DNA of 64,000 nucleotides from JACABE01 sp049315385 (GTDB lineage Bacteria; Bacteroidota; Bacteroidia; Bacteroidales; JACABE01). A model generated the notes under the pieces. That model saw nothing but the letters and a program-made list of their open reading frames with translations. It had not been told where the DNA came from and searched no databases. The stretch's first letter is position 1; each line of letters opens with the position of its first letter. The position numbers and the translations under genes are program-made. Positions 25,089-33,371 of this stretch are shown piece by piece. The stretch lies in NCBI GenBank assembly GCA_049315385.1, contig JBMOKG010000018.1, forward strand, positions 8,214 through 72,213, given 5' to 3'.

Positions 25089-25380
25089 GTCAATAAAATT
25101 TTAGGTTAATAATGACATTTATATACACGAGAAACCAATAGTTGCGTTTTGAACCCGCTTTTTTCTATTTATTTTGTTAAAGCAACGTTAAATATGTCTA
25201 CTTTTGTTAATCGTAAATGTTTGATATTCAGATATAAATTTTGAAAGGTAAAACAGGTAAAACAATTTTACTATCAAATACGAAAATAAATAGAATTGTA
25301 TGGTAATGGATTGAATCAAATAGATTAATTTTGTTGTATTTTAGTGTATTTATCAGTAAATCAATTATTTAAATCAAAAA
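25089..25380. repeat. Right-end noncoding module, copy 2
   Basis: A diverged repeat of 24477-24791 running up to attR. It contains TTTATATACACG (25118-25129), 29 nt upstream of the ATG at 25088, and two exact GGTAAAACA units (25247-25255, 25256-25264). The same unit appears twice 57 nt inside the left end of the element. Confidence 0.65.
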
Positions 25381-25393
25381 CCGTCCGGACCGC
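25381..25393. repeat. attR core (13 bp)
   Basis: An exact copy of the tRNA-Asp 3' end (15574-15586). It marks the right boundary of the element. The next bases lead into the tRNA's original terminator. Confidence 0.9.
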
Positions 25394-25396
25394 TTC

Positions 25397-25430
25397 AAAG
25401 CTTGTAAATCGTTGATTTGCAAGCTTTTTG
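25397..25430 (+). terminator. Original tRNA-Asp terminator, displaced by integration
   Basis: AAAGCTTGTAAATC/GATTTGCAAGCTTT form a 14-bp stem (one G-T pair) with loop GTT and a T run, 3 nt after attR. Before integration it would have followed the tRNA directly. Confidence 0.88.
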
Positions 25431-25811
25431 CTTTTTCAGACATCTAATTTAGACACCTAGATTAGACATTTTAATGGATCAGTCTCGGATCAGTCTCAAA
25501 AGTTGTGGGATTTTAAAATTAAGCAAATAATTTAGTTATTCTAAAAAGGAAAAAGTTGATATCATTTACACCTCTAAATTGAGATCTAAAAGCTTTGATT
25601 TTAGCATTAAAAGATTCAGGGATCAGTCTGGATCAGTCTCAAAAGGAATCCGTCTCAAAAGGGATCAGTGGATTCTTCTCTAGCTGATTTAAAAAAAAGA
25701 ACAAAATTCATTTTATAAACAAGAAATCGAATTGAGATATATCAATATTGAAATTTAAAAATTTATTTATTTTTTAATATTTTTGTAATATACTTTTAAT
25801 TTTCAGACAAT
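25431..25811. other. Noncoding region with GGATCAGTCTC repeats
   Basis: Between the tRNA terminator and the hybrid kinase gene lie four good copies of GGATCAGTCT(C) at 25476, 25487, 25620 and 25630, in two tandem pairs 133-144 bp apart. Degenerate copies follow at about 25645 and 25661. The second pair and one spacer are joined by CAAAAG. No gene is visible. A -7 box TATTTTTG is at 25778-25785. Confidence 0.6.
25778..25785 (+). promoter_or_regulatory. -7 box of the hybrid kinase gene
   Basis: TATTTTTG, 26 nt before the ATG at 25812, matches TAnnTTTG. Confidence 0.5.
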
Positions 25812-28800
25812 ATGAAAAATACAGAAAATCACTTTGTAGTTGGAATTGGAGCGTCAGCAGGTGGACTTGATGCAGTTCAGCAATTATTTGACAATCTGCC
25901 TGATAATTCAGGAATGGCATTTGTCATTATTCAACATTTATCGCCTGACTTTAAAAGTCTGATGCCTGAATTATTGTCGAAGCACACTAAAATGAAAATT
26001 TACACCGCAGAGGATAAGCAAATGATTAAGCCAAACTGTGTTTACCTTAATGAGCGGAGTAAAAATCTTCAGATAAAGGGGAATAAATTTGTACTTTTGG
26101 ATAAAGCTACCCGAGGAAACCTAAATCTTCCGATAGATATCTTTTTTCATTCGCTCGGTCAGGATTGTCTGGATAAATCGTTTGGTGTGATTTTGTCAGG
26201 AACCGGTTCTGATGGTTCAAGAGGGATAAAAACGATTAAGGAAGCAGGAGGAACAATTCTGGTTCAGGAACCAAGTTCTGCCCAGTTTGACGGAATGCCT
26301 AATTCGGCAATTTCTACCAATCTCACCGATTTTATTTTAACTCCTGAAGAAATAGCACATAAACTTATACTTTTAAGTTCAAAAAGACTGGATTTACAGA
26401 CAGTAAATACTGAGTCGAATAATCATGAAAAGGCTTTTGACACAATCCTTGAACTTATTTATAAACATTCTGGTATTAATTTTAAAAAATATAAAAACAA
26501 TACCTTGTTAAGAAGACTCGAGAAAAGAATGAGTGTTTATAATATTGAAACATTAAGTGAATATTCTTTATTATTAAAAAATAATTTACAGGAAAGATCA
26601 ACCGTTTATCAGGAATTTTTAATTGGTGTTACAAGTTTTTTCAGGGATACTGAAGCATTTAATATTATCAAGAAAAAAGTTATACCATCAGTCGTTATTA
26701 CAAGTGTAAAGCCACGAACCATAAGGCTATGGGTTTCGGGTTGCTCAACTGGTGAGGAAGTATATTCTATAGCTATATTACTGGAAGATCACTTACGCAC
26801 GAATAAACTCAATTTGGATTATAAAATTTTTGCTACCGATATTGACAGAAAAGCATTACATATTGCTGGAGCTGGAAGTTATCCGGTAAATAATATTGTT
26901 GAAATTGAAAATAAATACCTGGAAGAGTACTTTTTAAAAGTGGGCGACAGAATACAGATTGTAAAACGTATTCGCGAAAAAATAGTGTTTTCTTACCACG
27001 ATGTAACCAAAGACCCCCCATTCATCAGAATGGATTTTATTTCCTGCAGAAATCTCTTAATTTATTTTAACAATATAACACAAAAAAAGGTGTTGAACAA
27101 CTTTCAATATGCACTAAATAAATCGGGCTATTTATTCTTAGGTTCAAGCGAATCATTGGGTACTGTGAGTAAGTATTTTGAAGTAATAGACACCAAATGG
27201 AAAATATACAAAAATATTTCTGAAAATACGCGAATTCGTGATGATGAGGATTTTGAAAATGAACCATCGAGCAGTTTAAATTTTTTAAGAGAAAGTTATA
27301 ATAACAAGCTAAGGGACAATGCTGCTGAAAATATTCAGGAAACACTCTATTATAAATTTCTGAGTCAGAAGCATGCTCCAACCTCAGTTTTTATAGATAA
27401 AGATTATAATATTCTTTTTATAATTGGCGATTTAAAAGAATGGTTTTCTTTTCCTTCTGGTTTATTTCAGAATAATTTGTTAAAAATTACAGATACAGAT
27501 CTTGCCACTATTATCCGAAACGGTATAAGACGCGTTACAAAAGGTGAAAAAGGAATAGTTTATAAGGATCTGGTAATAAATACATTTACTAAATCACGAA
27601 AGTTTGACTTGTCATTTGAATTAATCACACATTTTCATAATAATAGTGAAGTTTACCTGATTGAATTCGGACAGATAACTCAAGTTGATCATTCAGATAA
27701 AATAATACTTTCAGATGATAATTTGCCAAATTTTTCAAAACAACAAATTGAAGACCTGCAAATTGAGCTGAAAGAGAACAGATCGGAACTGCAGAATGTA
27801 GTGGAGGAACTTGAAACTAGTAATGAAGAACTACAATCTTCCAATGAAGAACTTATGTCGTCGAATGAGGAACTACAAAGTTCCAACGAGGAATTACAGT
27901 CTGTAAACGAAGAATTATATACCGTAAATTCAGAATTACAGGAAAAAAACAAGGAGCTTGAAGATTTGAATAATGATATAAATAACCTGCTGAATAGTAA
28001 TGATGTAGGAACTTTGTTTTTGGATACTCAATTAAACATCAGAAAGTTTACACCTTCAATTAAGCGTCTTTTTCATCTTGAAGAAACTGATATCGGGCGA
28101 TCAATCATTAGTTTTGCTTCAGAATTTGACGAAGAGAGCCGGCAATCAATTATTACTGATTCAAAAGAATCACTTGATCAACTTACATCTTTTGAAAGAG
28201 AAATACAAGATAAAAATGGTAATTGGTTCTTGAAACGGATATGCCCTTTTATCACTTCAAAAAAGAAAATAGATGGGATTGTTATTACTTTTATTGCAAT
28301 TACAAACCTTAAAAAAGTGCAGGATGAATTGAAGGATGCCAATAATCGCCTTGATATTGCACTGCAAGGAGGCGAAATGGCCTGGTGGGAAGTTCATTTA
28401 CCAGAGGGAAGTGTTATTTTCAGTTCTAAAAAAACGGATATGTTAGGCTATGAAAGCGATAATTTCAAACATTATTCTGATTTTACAAAACTTATTCATC
28501 CTGATGATTATGAAAATACAATGCAAGCCTTCAGGGAACATTTATCGGGTAAAAAAGATAAATATGAATGCCAGTATCGGATAAAGAACTATAAGAATGA
28601 ATACCAATGGTTTTATGATATAGGAATGTTATCTTTTGAAAAAGGTGATAAGAAAATTATTAGTGGAATTGTAAATGAAATTACACACAATAAAGTATCT
28701 GAATTTAATTTGCTTGAAGCACAACAAAAAGCGGAAATTGCAAATATTTACAAAAACCAGTTTTTAGCCAATATGAGTCATGAAATTCGTACTCCAATGA

Positions 28801-29864
28801 ATGGTTTAGTTGGATTTGCAAGCTTGCTCAGAGAAGATGATTTAAACCCGGAAACAAAAAATATGTATATTGATATTATTGAGAATAGTTCAAAACAATT
28901 ATTAAATCTAATTAATGACATCATTGATATATCAAAAATTGAAGCCAGGGAGTTAAAAATCGAAAAAAAACCTAGTAAAATCAGTGAACTTTTTTATTCA
29001 ATACAAGCAACTTTTAACGAATTAAAAAAGAATAAACACAAAGAACATCTGAATATTATTGCAAATATTCCAATTGGTTCTGAAAACCTGATTTTAAATA
29101 CAGATTCTGAGAGATTGCATCAGGTGATTATAAATTTAGTAAATAATGCATTAAAATTTACCGAAAGTGGAACCATAGAATTTGGGTATGAAATTAATAA
29201 AAACAAAATTATATTTTTTGTTAAAGATCAAGGGATAGGTATTCCTAAAGATAAACTGGATGTTATTTTTGAACGGTTTGCACAAATTAAACATGAAAAT
29301 ATTGCAAAAAATGAAGGGACAGGTTTGGGTTTATCCATTTCGAAAGGTATTGTTGATTTATTAGGAGGCGAATTACATGTAGAATCTCAGGAATCTATTG
29401 GCTCAACTTTCTATTTTGAACTACCATATTCAGAGAGTAATAATATTATAGAGAAAACCGTTAAAAAAATTGAAGCTGATGAAATCAAAGATAAATTAAA
29501 AAATAAAACCATTTTAATAGTTGAAGATGAGATTTTTAATATTGAATATTTCAAAGCTTTGTTTAGTAATTTGTCTTCAAATTTAATATTTGCATTCAAT
29601 GGACATGAAGCATTAAATATTGTAAAATCTAGCCCAAATATTGATATTATTCTAATGGATATACGAATGCCAATTATGGATGGATATGAAACAGCTAAAG
29701 AAATTTTAAAAGAAAATCCTGAAGCCAGAATTATTGCTCAAACTGCCTATGCTATGGCTGGAGATAAGACAAAATGTTTGCAAAATGGGTTTGTTGATTA
29801 CGTTTCTAAGCCAATAAATAAAGATGAAATTTTAACAAAAATGGCAATGTTGTTTGATAATTAA
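25812..29864 (+). CDS. CheB-CheR-PAS-histidine kinase-receiver hybrid
   Basis: A 1350-residue cytosolic signalling protein without transmembrane segments. The CheB methylesterase domain (1-190) has triad S15, H42, D134. The CheR methyltransferase domain (about 205-480) has SAM-binding SGCSTGEEVYS and FATDIDRKAL. A coiled coil (about 635-725) repeats SSNEEL. Two PAS domains follow (about 725-850, 860-985), then HisKA with H990 (SHEIRTPMNG), an ATPase domain (N-box NLVNNALKF, G1 DQGIGIP, G2 GTGLGLSI) and a receiver (about 1235-1350) with phospho-acceptor D1283. Such fusions link methylation-type and phosphorelay signalling; the target is unknown. No chemoreceptor, CheA or CheW is nearby, so it is an orphan. 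It sits between attR and a degenerate att-like site and may once have been mobile cargo. Confidence 0.94.
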   Translation: MKNTENHFVVGIGASAGGLDAVQQLFDNLPDNSGMAFVIIQHLSPDFKSLMPELLSKHTKMKIYTAEDKQMIKPNCVYLNERSKNLQIKGNKFVLLDKATRGNLNLPIDIFFHSLGQDCLDKSFGVILSGTGSDGSRGIKTIKEAGGTILVQEPSSAQFDGMPNSAISTNLTDFILTPEEIAHKLILLSSKRLDLQTVNTESNNHEKAFDTILELIYKHSGINFKKYKNNTLLRRLEKRMSVYNIETLSEYSLLLKNNLQERSTVYQEFLIGVTSFFRDTEAFNIIKKKVIPSVVITSVKPRTIRLWVSGCSTGEEVYSIAILLEDHLRTNKLNLDYKIFATDIDRKALHIAGAGSYPVNNIVEIENKYLEEYFLKVGDRIQIVKRIREKIVFSYHDVTKDPPFIRMDFISCRNLLIYFNNITQKKVLNNFQYALNKSGYLFLGSSESLGTVSKYFEVIDTKWKIYKNISENTRIRDDEDFENEPSSSLNFLRESYNNKLRDNAAENIQETLYYKFLSQKHAPTSVFIDKDYNILFIIGDLKEWFSFPSGLFQNNLLKITDTDLATIIRNGIRRVTKGEKGIVYKDLVINTFTKSRKFDLSFELITHFHNNSEVYLIEFGQITQVDHSDKIILSDDNLPNFSKQQIEDLQIELKENRSELQNVVEELETSNEELQSSNEELMSSNEELQSSNEELQSVNEELYTVNSELQEKNKELEDLNNDINNLLNSNDVGTLFLDTQLNIRKFTPSIKRLFHLEETDIGRSIISFASEFDEESRQSIITDSKESLDQLTSFEREIQDKNGNWFLKRICPFITSKKKIDGIVITFIAITNLKKVQDELKDANNRLDIALQGGEMAWWEVHLPEGSVIFSSKKTDMLGYESDNFKHYSDFTKLIHPDDYENTMQAFREHLSGKKDKYECQYRIKNYKNEYQWFYDIGMLSFEKGDKKIISGIVNEITHNKVSEFNLLEAQQKAEIANIYKNQFLANMSHEIRTPMNGLVGFASLLREDDLNPETKNMYIDIIENSSKQLLNLINDIIDISKIEARELKIEKKPSKISELFYSIQATFNELKKNKHKEHLNIIANIPIGSENLILNTDSERLHQVIINLVNNALKFTESGTIEFGYEINKNKIIFFVKDQGIGIPKDKLDVIFERFAQIKHENIAKNEGTGLGLSISKGIVDLLGGELHVESQESIGSTFYFELPYSESNNIIEKTVKKIEADEIKDKLKNKTILIVEDEIFNIEYFKALFSNLSSNLIFAFNGHEALNIVKSSPNIDIILMDIRMPIMDGYETAKEILKENPEARIIAQTAYAMAGDKTKCLQNGFVDYVSKPINKDEILTKMAMLFDN

Positions 29865-30041
29865 ACTTCAAAATGTATTGAGGAAATAGGCAATGAGGGC
29901 AAAAATGATGCTTTTTTACTCTTTTTTATTTGCTTATAATTTATTAATATTCTGTTATTCTATAAAATTAGGAACATCCAAACTATTAGTTTATCTCACT
30001 TGAAATGAGATTTGTAATGATTTAAGACCTTTGTTGCAATT

Positions 30042-30056
30042 CTGTCCGAACCGCTT
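30042..30056. repeat. Degenerate att / tRNA-Asp 3'-end-like site
   Basis: CTGTCCGAACCGCTT matches attR plus its first two chromosomal bases (25381-25395) at 13 of 15 positions. Like attR it is followed at once by a T-tailed hairpin (AAGCACTCA-gaaa-TGAGGGCTT, one mismatch). It looks like the decayed end of a tRNA-Asp copy or an old att site. Confidence 0.5.
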
Positions 30057-30234
30057 AAGCACTCAGAAATGAGGGCTTTTTTGCTTTTCCCTCTAAAAAA
30101 TGGATTAATCGAAAAGTTGAGGATTTGAAGATGTTTTTTTACTTTACAAAAAAACTCATGCAAAGAGATAAATTATCACTAAACTCTTACTTCCTTTTCT
30201 GTTTTTTATTTTATAAAATAGCGAAATAAAAATG

Positions 30235-30242
30235 TAACTTTG
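30235..30242 (+). promoter_or_regulatory. -7 box upstream of TerB-like gene
   Basis: TAACTTTG fits TAnnTTTG; the leader to the ATG at 30345 would be about 100 nt. Confidence 0.45.
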
Positions 30243-30344
30243 TGAAAAATAAAATACATTGATTCTAATATTAAAATAGACACTTAGGCTAAATTAATAT
30301 TCATTACTATTTATAAATTTACAAACGGATAAAGGAAATAAAAA

Positions 30345-30680
30345 ATGGAAAAAAATAATTTAGAAAAAGACGAATTTATCTCATTTCTTCTTTTATTTAC
30401 TGCTAATAGTGATGTGATTATCAATAATAAGGAAGTTGATTTTATTAAAAATCATCTGGTTCATCACAGCTATAAAAAAATATATGATTTATTTGAAAAT
30501 TGTTCAGATACAGAATGTATTGATTTGATAAGTAATAATATCCAGAAATATTTCAAAACTGATGAAGAAAAGGAAGTTTTAATGACAGAAGTTATTGCAT
30601 TACTTAAGCTGGATGATAAATTCTCAGTTATTGAGCAACATTTTGTAAATGCTTTAAGACGAATCGTTTTTGAAAATTAG
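30345..30680 (+). CDS. TerB-like domain protein
   Basis: A 111-residue, all-helical acidic protein resembling the TerB tellurite-resistance-type domain: an opening helix with DEFISFLLLFTANSD, then NNKEVDFIKNHL, and the end helix VIEQHFVNALRRI. TerB domains are thought to bind metal or membranes in stress responses, but a stand-alone protein such as this has no proven role. No other ter genes are nearby. Convergent with ribD. Confidence 0.65.
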   Translation: MEKNNLEKDEFISFLLLFTANSDVIINNKEVDFIKNHLVHHSYKKIYDLFENCSDTECIDLISNNIQKYFKTDEEKEVLMTEVIALLKLDDKFSVIEQHFVNALRRIVFEN

Positions 30681-30744
30681 ATTATATTTTGTTTTGAATT
30701 GTTTTTAAAAACCAGTAATTAATAATGAGGGCAGTTTTTGAGTT

Positions 30745-31794
30745 TTATTTTTCCTTTCTGTAAATAATTTTCAGCCTGTCTTTATTTATTTTTTCATCAG
30801 AAATTGATATTCCTTTTATTTCAGGCGCTTTTAGCCCTTTTGTAAAAGTTTTGTTGCCGGTAAGAATTCTGGCTTCATCCCATAATTCTTGATTAATAAA
30901 CGATTGCAGCAATTCTCTTCCTCCTTCAACTATTAGTGAAGTTATTTTAACTTCGTAAAGATAATTAAGTATTTGCTGAATAGGATCCTTGCAGAAATTA
31001 ATAGTTTGATAGCTTATATTGTGACTATTGGTGCGGTTCAATGAAGTAAATACAACTGTAGGATGTTGTTTGTCAAAGAGGTTTAATGTTTCGGCTAATA
31101 TTAAGTTTTCATCAAGTACAAGTCGTAAGGGTTGATTTCCATTCCAATTTCTGATATTTAACCTGGGATTATCGTTAATGGCAGTATTCGTTCCAACTAT
31201 AATCGCTGCTTCTTCAGTTCTCCATTTATGAACCAGAATTTTCAATTCATTATTTGTAATCCAGTTATTGATATTACTTCCTGGTACAGAACGGTCAATA
31301 TCCATAAAGCCATCAAGAGTTTTAGCCCATTTCAGAATAATATAGGGCCGATTTTTTGTAAAATAACAAAAGAACCGTTTGTTGAGTATTTTGGCTTCTT
31401 CCTCTAAAACACCTGTAATAACTTTGATACCTGCATTTTTCAGCTTTTCAATGCCTTTGCCTGCAACCAGAGGATTTGGATCTGTATTAGCAATGACAAC
31501 TTCTTTTACCTGATATTTAATTAATAAATCGGCACATGGCGGTGTTTTTCCATAATGCGAACAAGGCTCAAGATTCACATAAACTGTGGCTTCAGTAAGA
31601 AGTTCTTTATTTATAACAGAATGAATGGCATTTACTTCTGCGTGTGCTTCACCGTATTTCCGATGAAAGCCTTCTCCTATAATTTTATTTTCATGAACAA
31701 TAACACAACCTACCATTGGATTTGGTGCTACATTGGAAAATCCTTTTTTTGCCAGTTCCAGGCAGCGGAGCATATAGGTGTGATCTTGATTCAT
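30745..31794 (-). CDS. ribD: Bifunctional riboflavin deaminase/reductase
   Basis: A 349-residue enzyme for two consecutive riboflavin steps. The N-terminal deaminase domain has the zinc site H51-A-E53 with cysteines C78 and C87 (LEPCSHYGKTPPC). The C-terminal reductase domain begins near residue 145 (RPYIILKWAKTLDG) and includes IIVGTNTAINDNPRLN and SLIVEGGREL. Cytosolic. It is divergent from prmC with 73 nt between starts. The -7 box at 31799-31806 leaves only four bases before the ATG, so the transcript is probably leaderless. Confidence 0.95.
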   Translation of the reverse strand: MNQDHTYMLRCLELAKKGFSNVAPNPMVGCVIVHENKIIGEGFHRKYGEAHAEVNAIHSVINKELLTEATVYVNLEPCSHYGKTPPCADLLIKYQVKEVVIANTDPNPLVAGKGIEKLKNAGIKVITGVLEEEAKILNKRFFCYFTKNRPYIILKWAKTLDGFMDIDRSVPGSNINNWITNNELKILVHKWRTEEAAIIVGTNTAINDNPRLNIRNWNGNQPLRLVLDENLILAETLNLFDKQHPTVVFTSLNRTNSHNISYQTINFCKDPIQQILNYLYEVKITSLIVEGGRELLQSFINQELWDEARILTGNKTFTKGLKAPEIKGISISDEKINKDRLKIIYRKEK

Positions 31795-31798
31795 ATTG

Positions 31799-31806
31799 CA
31801 AACTTA
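31799..31806 (-). promoter_or_regulatory. -7 box of ribD (leaderless)
   Basis: TAAGTTTG (then C) on the minus strand, ending 4 nt upstream of the ATG at 31794. Transcription from this box should begin at or next to the start codon. Confidence 0.6.
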
Positions 31807-31867
31807 CAATGTTTTTTGCTCACGGTATAATTTTTTTTCAGACTTTTGCAGTATAAACAGTAATCAG

Positions 31868-32743
31868 ATGAGAATACCTTCTAATAAAATCAAGGATGTC
31901 GTTTCTTTTTTCAGACAGGAATTACAGGGAATGTATGATGATAGAGAGATTAATAGTTTCATTAATCTTGTAATGGAAACTTATACAGGATTAAATAAAG
32001 TTCAATTGCATACAAATGATGCTATATTGTTGAATGAGTCTGTATTACTTAAAATTAAATTTGCTATAAATGATTTGAAAATTTATAAGCCTATACAATA
32101 TATCTTAGGGAAAACATGGTTTTATAACCTGGAGTATAAACTCACATCAGATGTATTAATTCCGCGGCCCGAAACGGAGGAACTTGTAAAATGGATAATT
32201 GACGATTGTAAAACATATATAAATACATTTAATATATTGGATATTGGATGCGGGAGTGGATGTATTCCAATTAGTTTAAAAAAATATTTGACTAATGCTG
32301 AGGTGTTTGCGATGGATATTTCAGAAAAAGCAGTAGAGGTTGCTGAAATAAATTCCAGATATAACGAAGTAACTATTAATTTTATTTTACTGGATATTTT
32401 TGATAATGAAAAATGGAAGGATGTCCCGGAAATGGATGTAATTGTGAGCAATCCTCCTTATGTCTGTGAATCTGAAAAGAAACTGATGCAATCCAATGTG
32501 CTGGATTATGAACCACATTTGGCTTTGTTTGTAAGCGATGAAAATCCATTGATTTTTTATAATGCTATTGCAGATTTGGCATTGCTTAAATTAAAGAATA
32601 ATGGGTGTTTATTTTTTGAAATAAATGAAAATCTTTCATTTCAAACCAAAGCTTTACTTGAATCCAAAGGGTTTAATAGTTGCGAGATACGTAAGGATAT
32701 GCAGGCTAAAAACAGAATGATTAAAGCTGTTTTCAATGTTTAA
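31868..32743 (+). CDS. prmC: Peptide chain release factor N5-glutamine methyltransferase
   Basis: A 291-residue SAM-dependent methyltransferase that modifies the GGQ glutamine of release factors. The substrate-binding NPPY motif is at residues 195-198 (VSNPPYVCE), the SAM motif DIGCGSGCIP near residue 125, and the family block RPETEELVKWI upstream. The ATG at 31868 is preferred: an in-frame ATG at 31796 would add 24 residues unlike the family start and would sit within the ribD promoter. The next gene overlaps its end by 8 nt. Confidence 0.94.
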   Translation: MRIPSNKIKDVVSFFRQELQGMYDDREINSFINLVMETYTGLNKVQLHTNDAILLNESVLLKIKFAINDLKIYKPIQYILGKTWFYNLEYKLTSDVLIPRPETEELVKWIIDDCKTYINTFNILDIGCGSGCIPISLKKYLTNAEVFAMDISEKAVEVAEINSRYNEVTINFILLDIFDNEKWKDVPEMDVIVSNPPYVCESEKKLMQSNVLDYEPHLALFVSDENPLIFYNAIADLALLKLKNNGCLFFEINENLSFQTKALLESKGFNSCEIRKDMQAKNRMIKAVFNV

Positions 32744-33293
32744 TCTTCTAATAATATTAAGTGGAGGGCGCTTTTCCAGGCCTTATGATAGTGCATTTTT
32801 TGCAACCAACGAAATTATCAGTGTTTACTTTGGCATTGTGATAGTTATTGTTCTGATAATTGCTTACCTGAAAATAAAAAGTAATTTGTATAGGAATAGA
32901 ATGGCAAAGGTAAGTAAGCACATTTCCGGTAATATATATGCAGAGAATGAATTAAATGATACCAGATTAACAGTAATTATTAAGGATAGAGAAACAGATG
33001 AGGAATTGTTTACTCTTTTTTCAGATATTTTTGATAAAGCAGAAGCCTGGATTTCAATCACTAATAGTAATGATATTAATGAAAATGTAAATAATCCTGT
33101 AGTTAATTTTGCACTTGATAAGTTTATAGAACTATCAAGATCAGCTGGTTTTTCTGAAATAATATCTGAAATTGATTTGTATGAAATGTATAATATGAAA
33201 TTACTTAGTTCTTTTTATAAATCTCATAATTTTGCTATTGAGTATAAACGAAAGGAAAATATTGCCATTGCAAATTTTAAAATAATTCATTGA
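32736..33293 (+). CDS. Single-pass membrane protein of unknown function
   Basis: A 185-residue protein with one strong transmembrane helix at about 28-46 (VYFGIVIVIVLIIAYL) and a cytosolic or periplasmic C-terminal region of mixed helix and strand. The last third (FALDKFIELSRSAGFSEI, LLSSFYKSHNFAIEYKR) has the look of the end of a GNAT-type acyltransferase, but no acetyl-CoA loop is clear. The start overlaps prmC by 8 nt, so the two are probably translated together. Confidence 0.6.
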   Translation: MFNLLIILSGGRFSRPYDSAFFATNEIISVYFGIVIVIVLIIAYLKIKSNLYRNRMAKVSKHISGNIYAENELNDTRLTVIIKDRETDEELFTLFSDIFDKAEAWISITNSNDINENVNNPVVNFALDKFIELSRSAGFSEIISEIDLYEMYNMKLLSSFYKSHNFAIEYKRKENIAIANFKIIH

Positions 33294-33371
33294 TTAAAAA
33301 ATGTTTTTTATACTATTATTTATTATTTTTATAGTCTCAAATTTAATGCATAAAAATTAATACATAAAGAA

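Larger units (their letters stand above)
15587..25393. mobile_element. tRNA-Asp integrative element, 9.8 kb
   Basis: The boundaries are the 13-bp repeats of the tRNA-Asp 3' end. The content is two tyrosine recombinases, two excisionase-like HTH proteins, a polymerase-like protein, several small related proteins of unknown function, and one T9SS-secreted cargo protein. Most genes run on the minus strand toward the tRNA. No relaxase, coupling protein, VirB/Tra, capsid, terminase or portal gene is recognisable. It is therefore not a self-transmissible ICE or complete prophage by content. A satellite or a cryptic replicating element is the best description. Paired GGTAAAACA repeats near both ends could be recombinase arm sites. 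The site assignment is secure; the way it transfers is unknown. Confidence 0.9.
29865..30344. other. Noncoding region with att-like site and promoter
   Basis: About 480 bases. Besides the att-like site (30042-30056), its terminator-like hairpin (30055-30082) and a -7 box TAACTTTG at 30235-30242, nothing is recognisable. Confidence 0.45.

Noticed and set aside
27067..27381. 104-codon minus-strand frame inside the hybrid kinase gene
   Set aside because: Fully inside a well-supported gene on the other strand, with no family, start signal or sensible composition.
30345..30680. Tellurite-resistance operon
   Set aside because: Only one TerB-like domain is present; no terC, terD or related genes are near it.
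31796..31867. 24-residue N-terminal extension of prmC
   Set aside because: The extra residues do not fit the family start and the upstream ATG lies in the ribD promoter; the ATG at 31868 is preferred.
30745..31867. FMN riboswitch upstream of ribD
   Set aside because: The -7 box leaves no leader, and the conserved FMN aptamer cannot fit in the 73-nt divergent gap.
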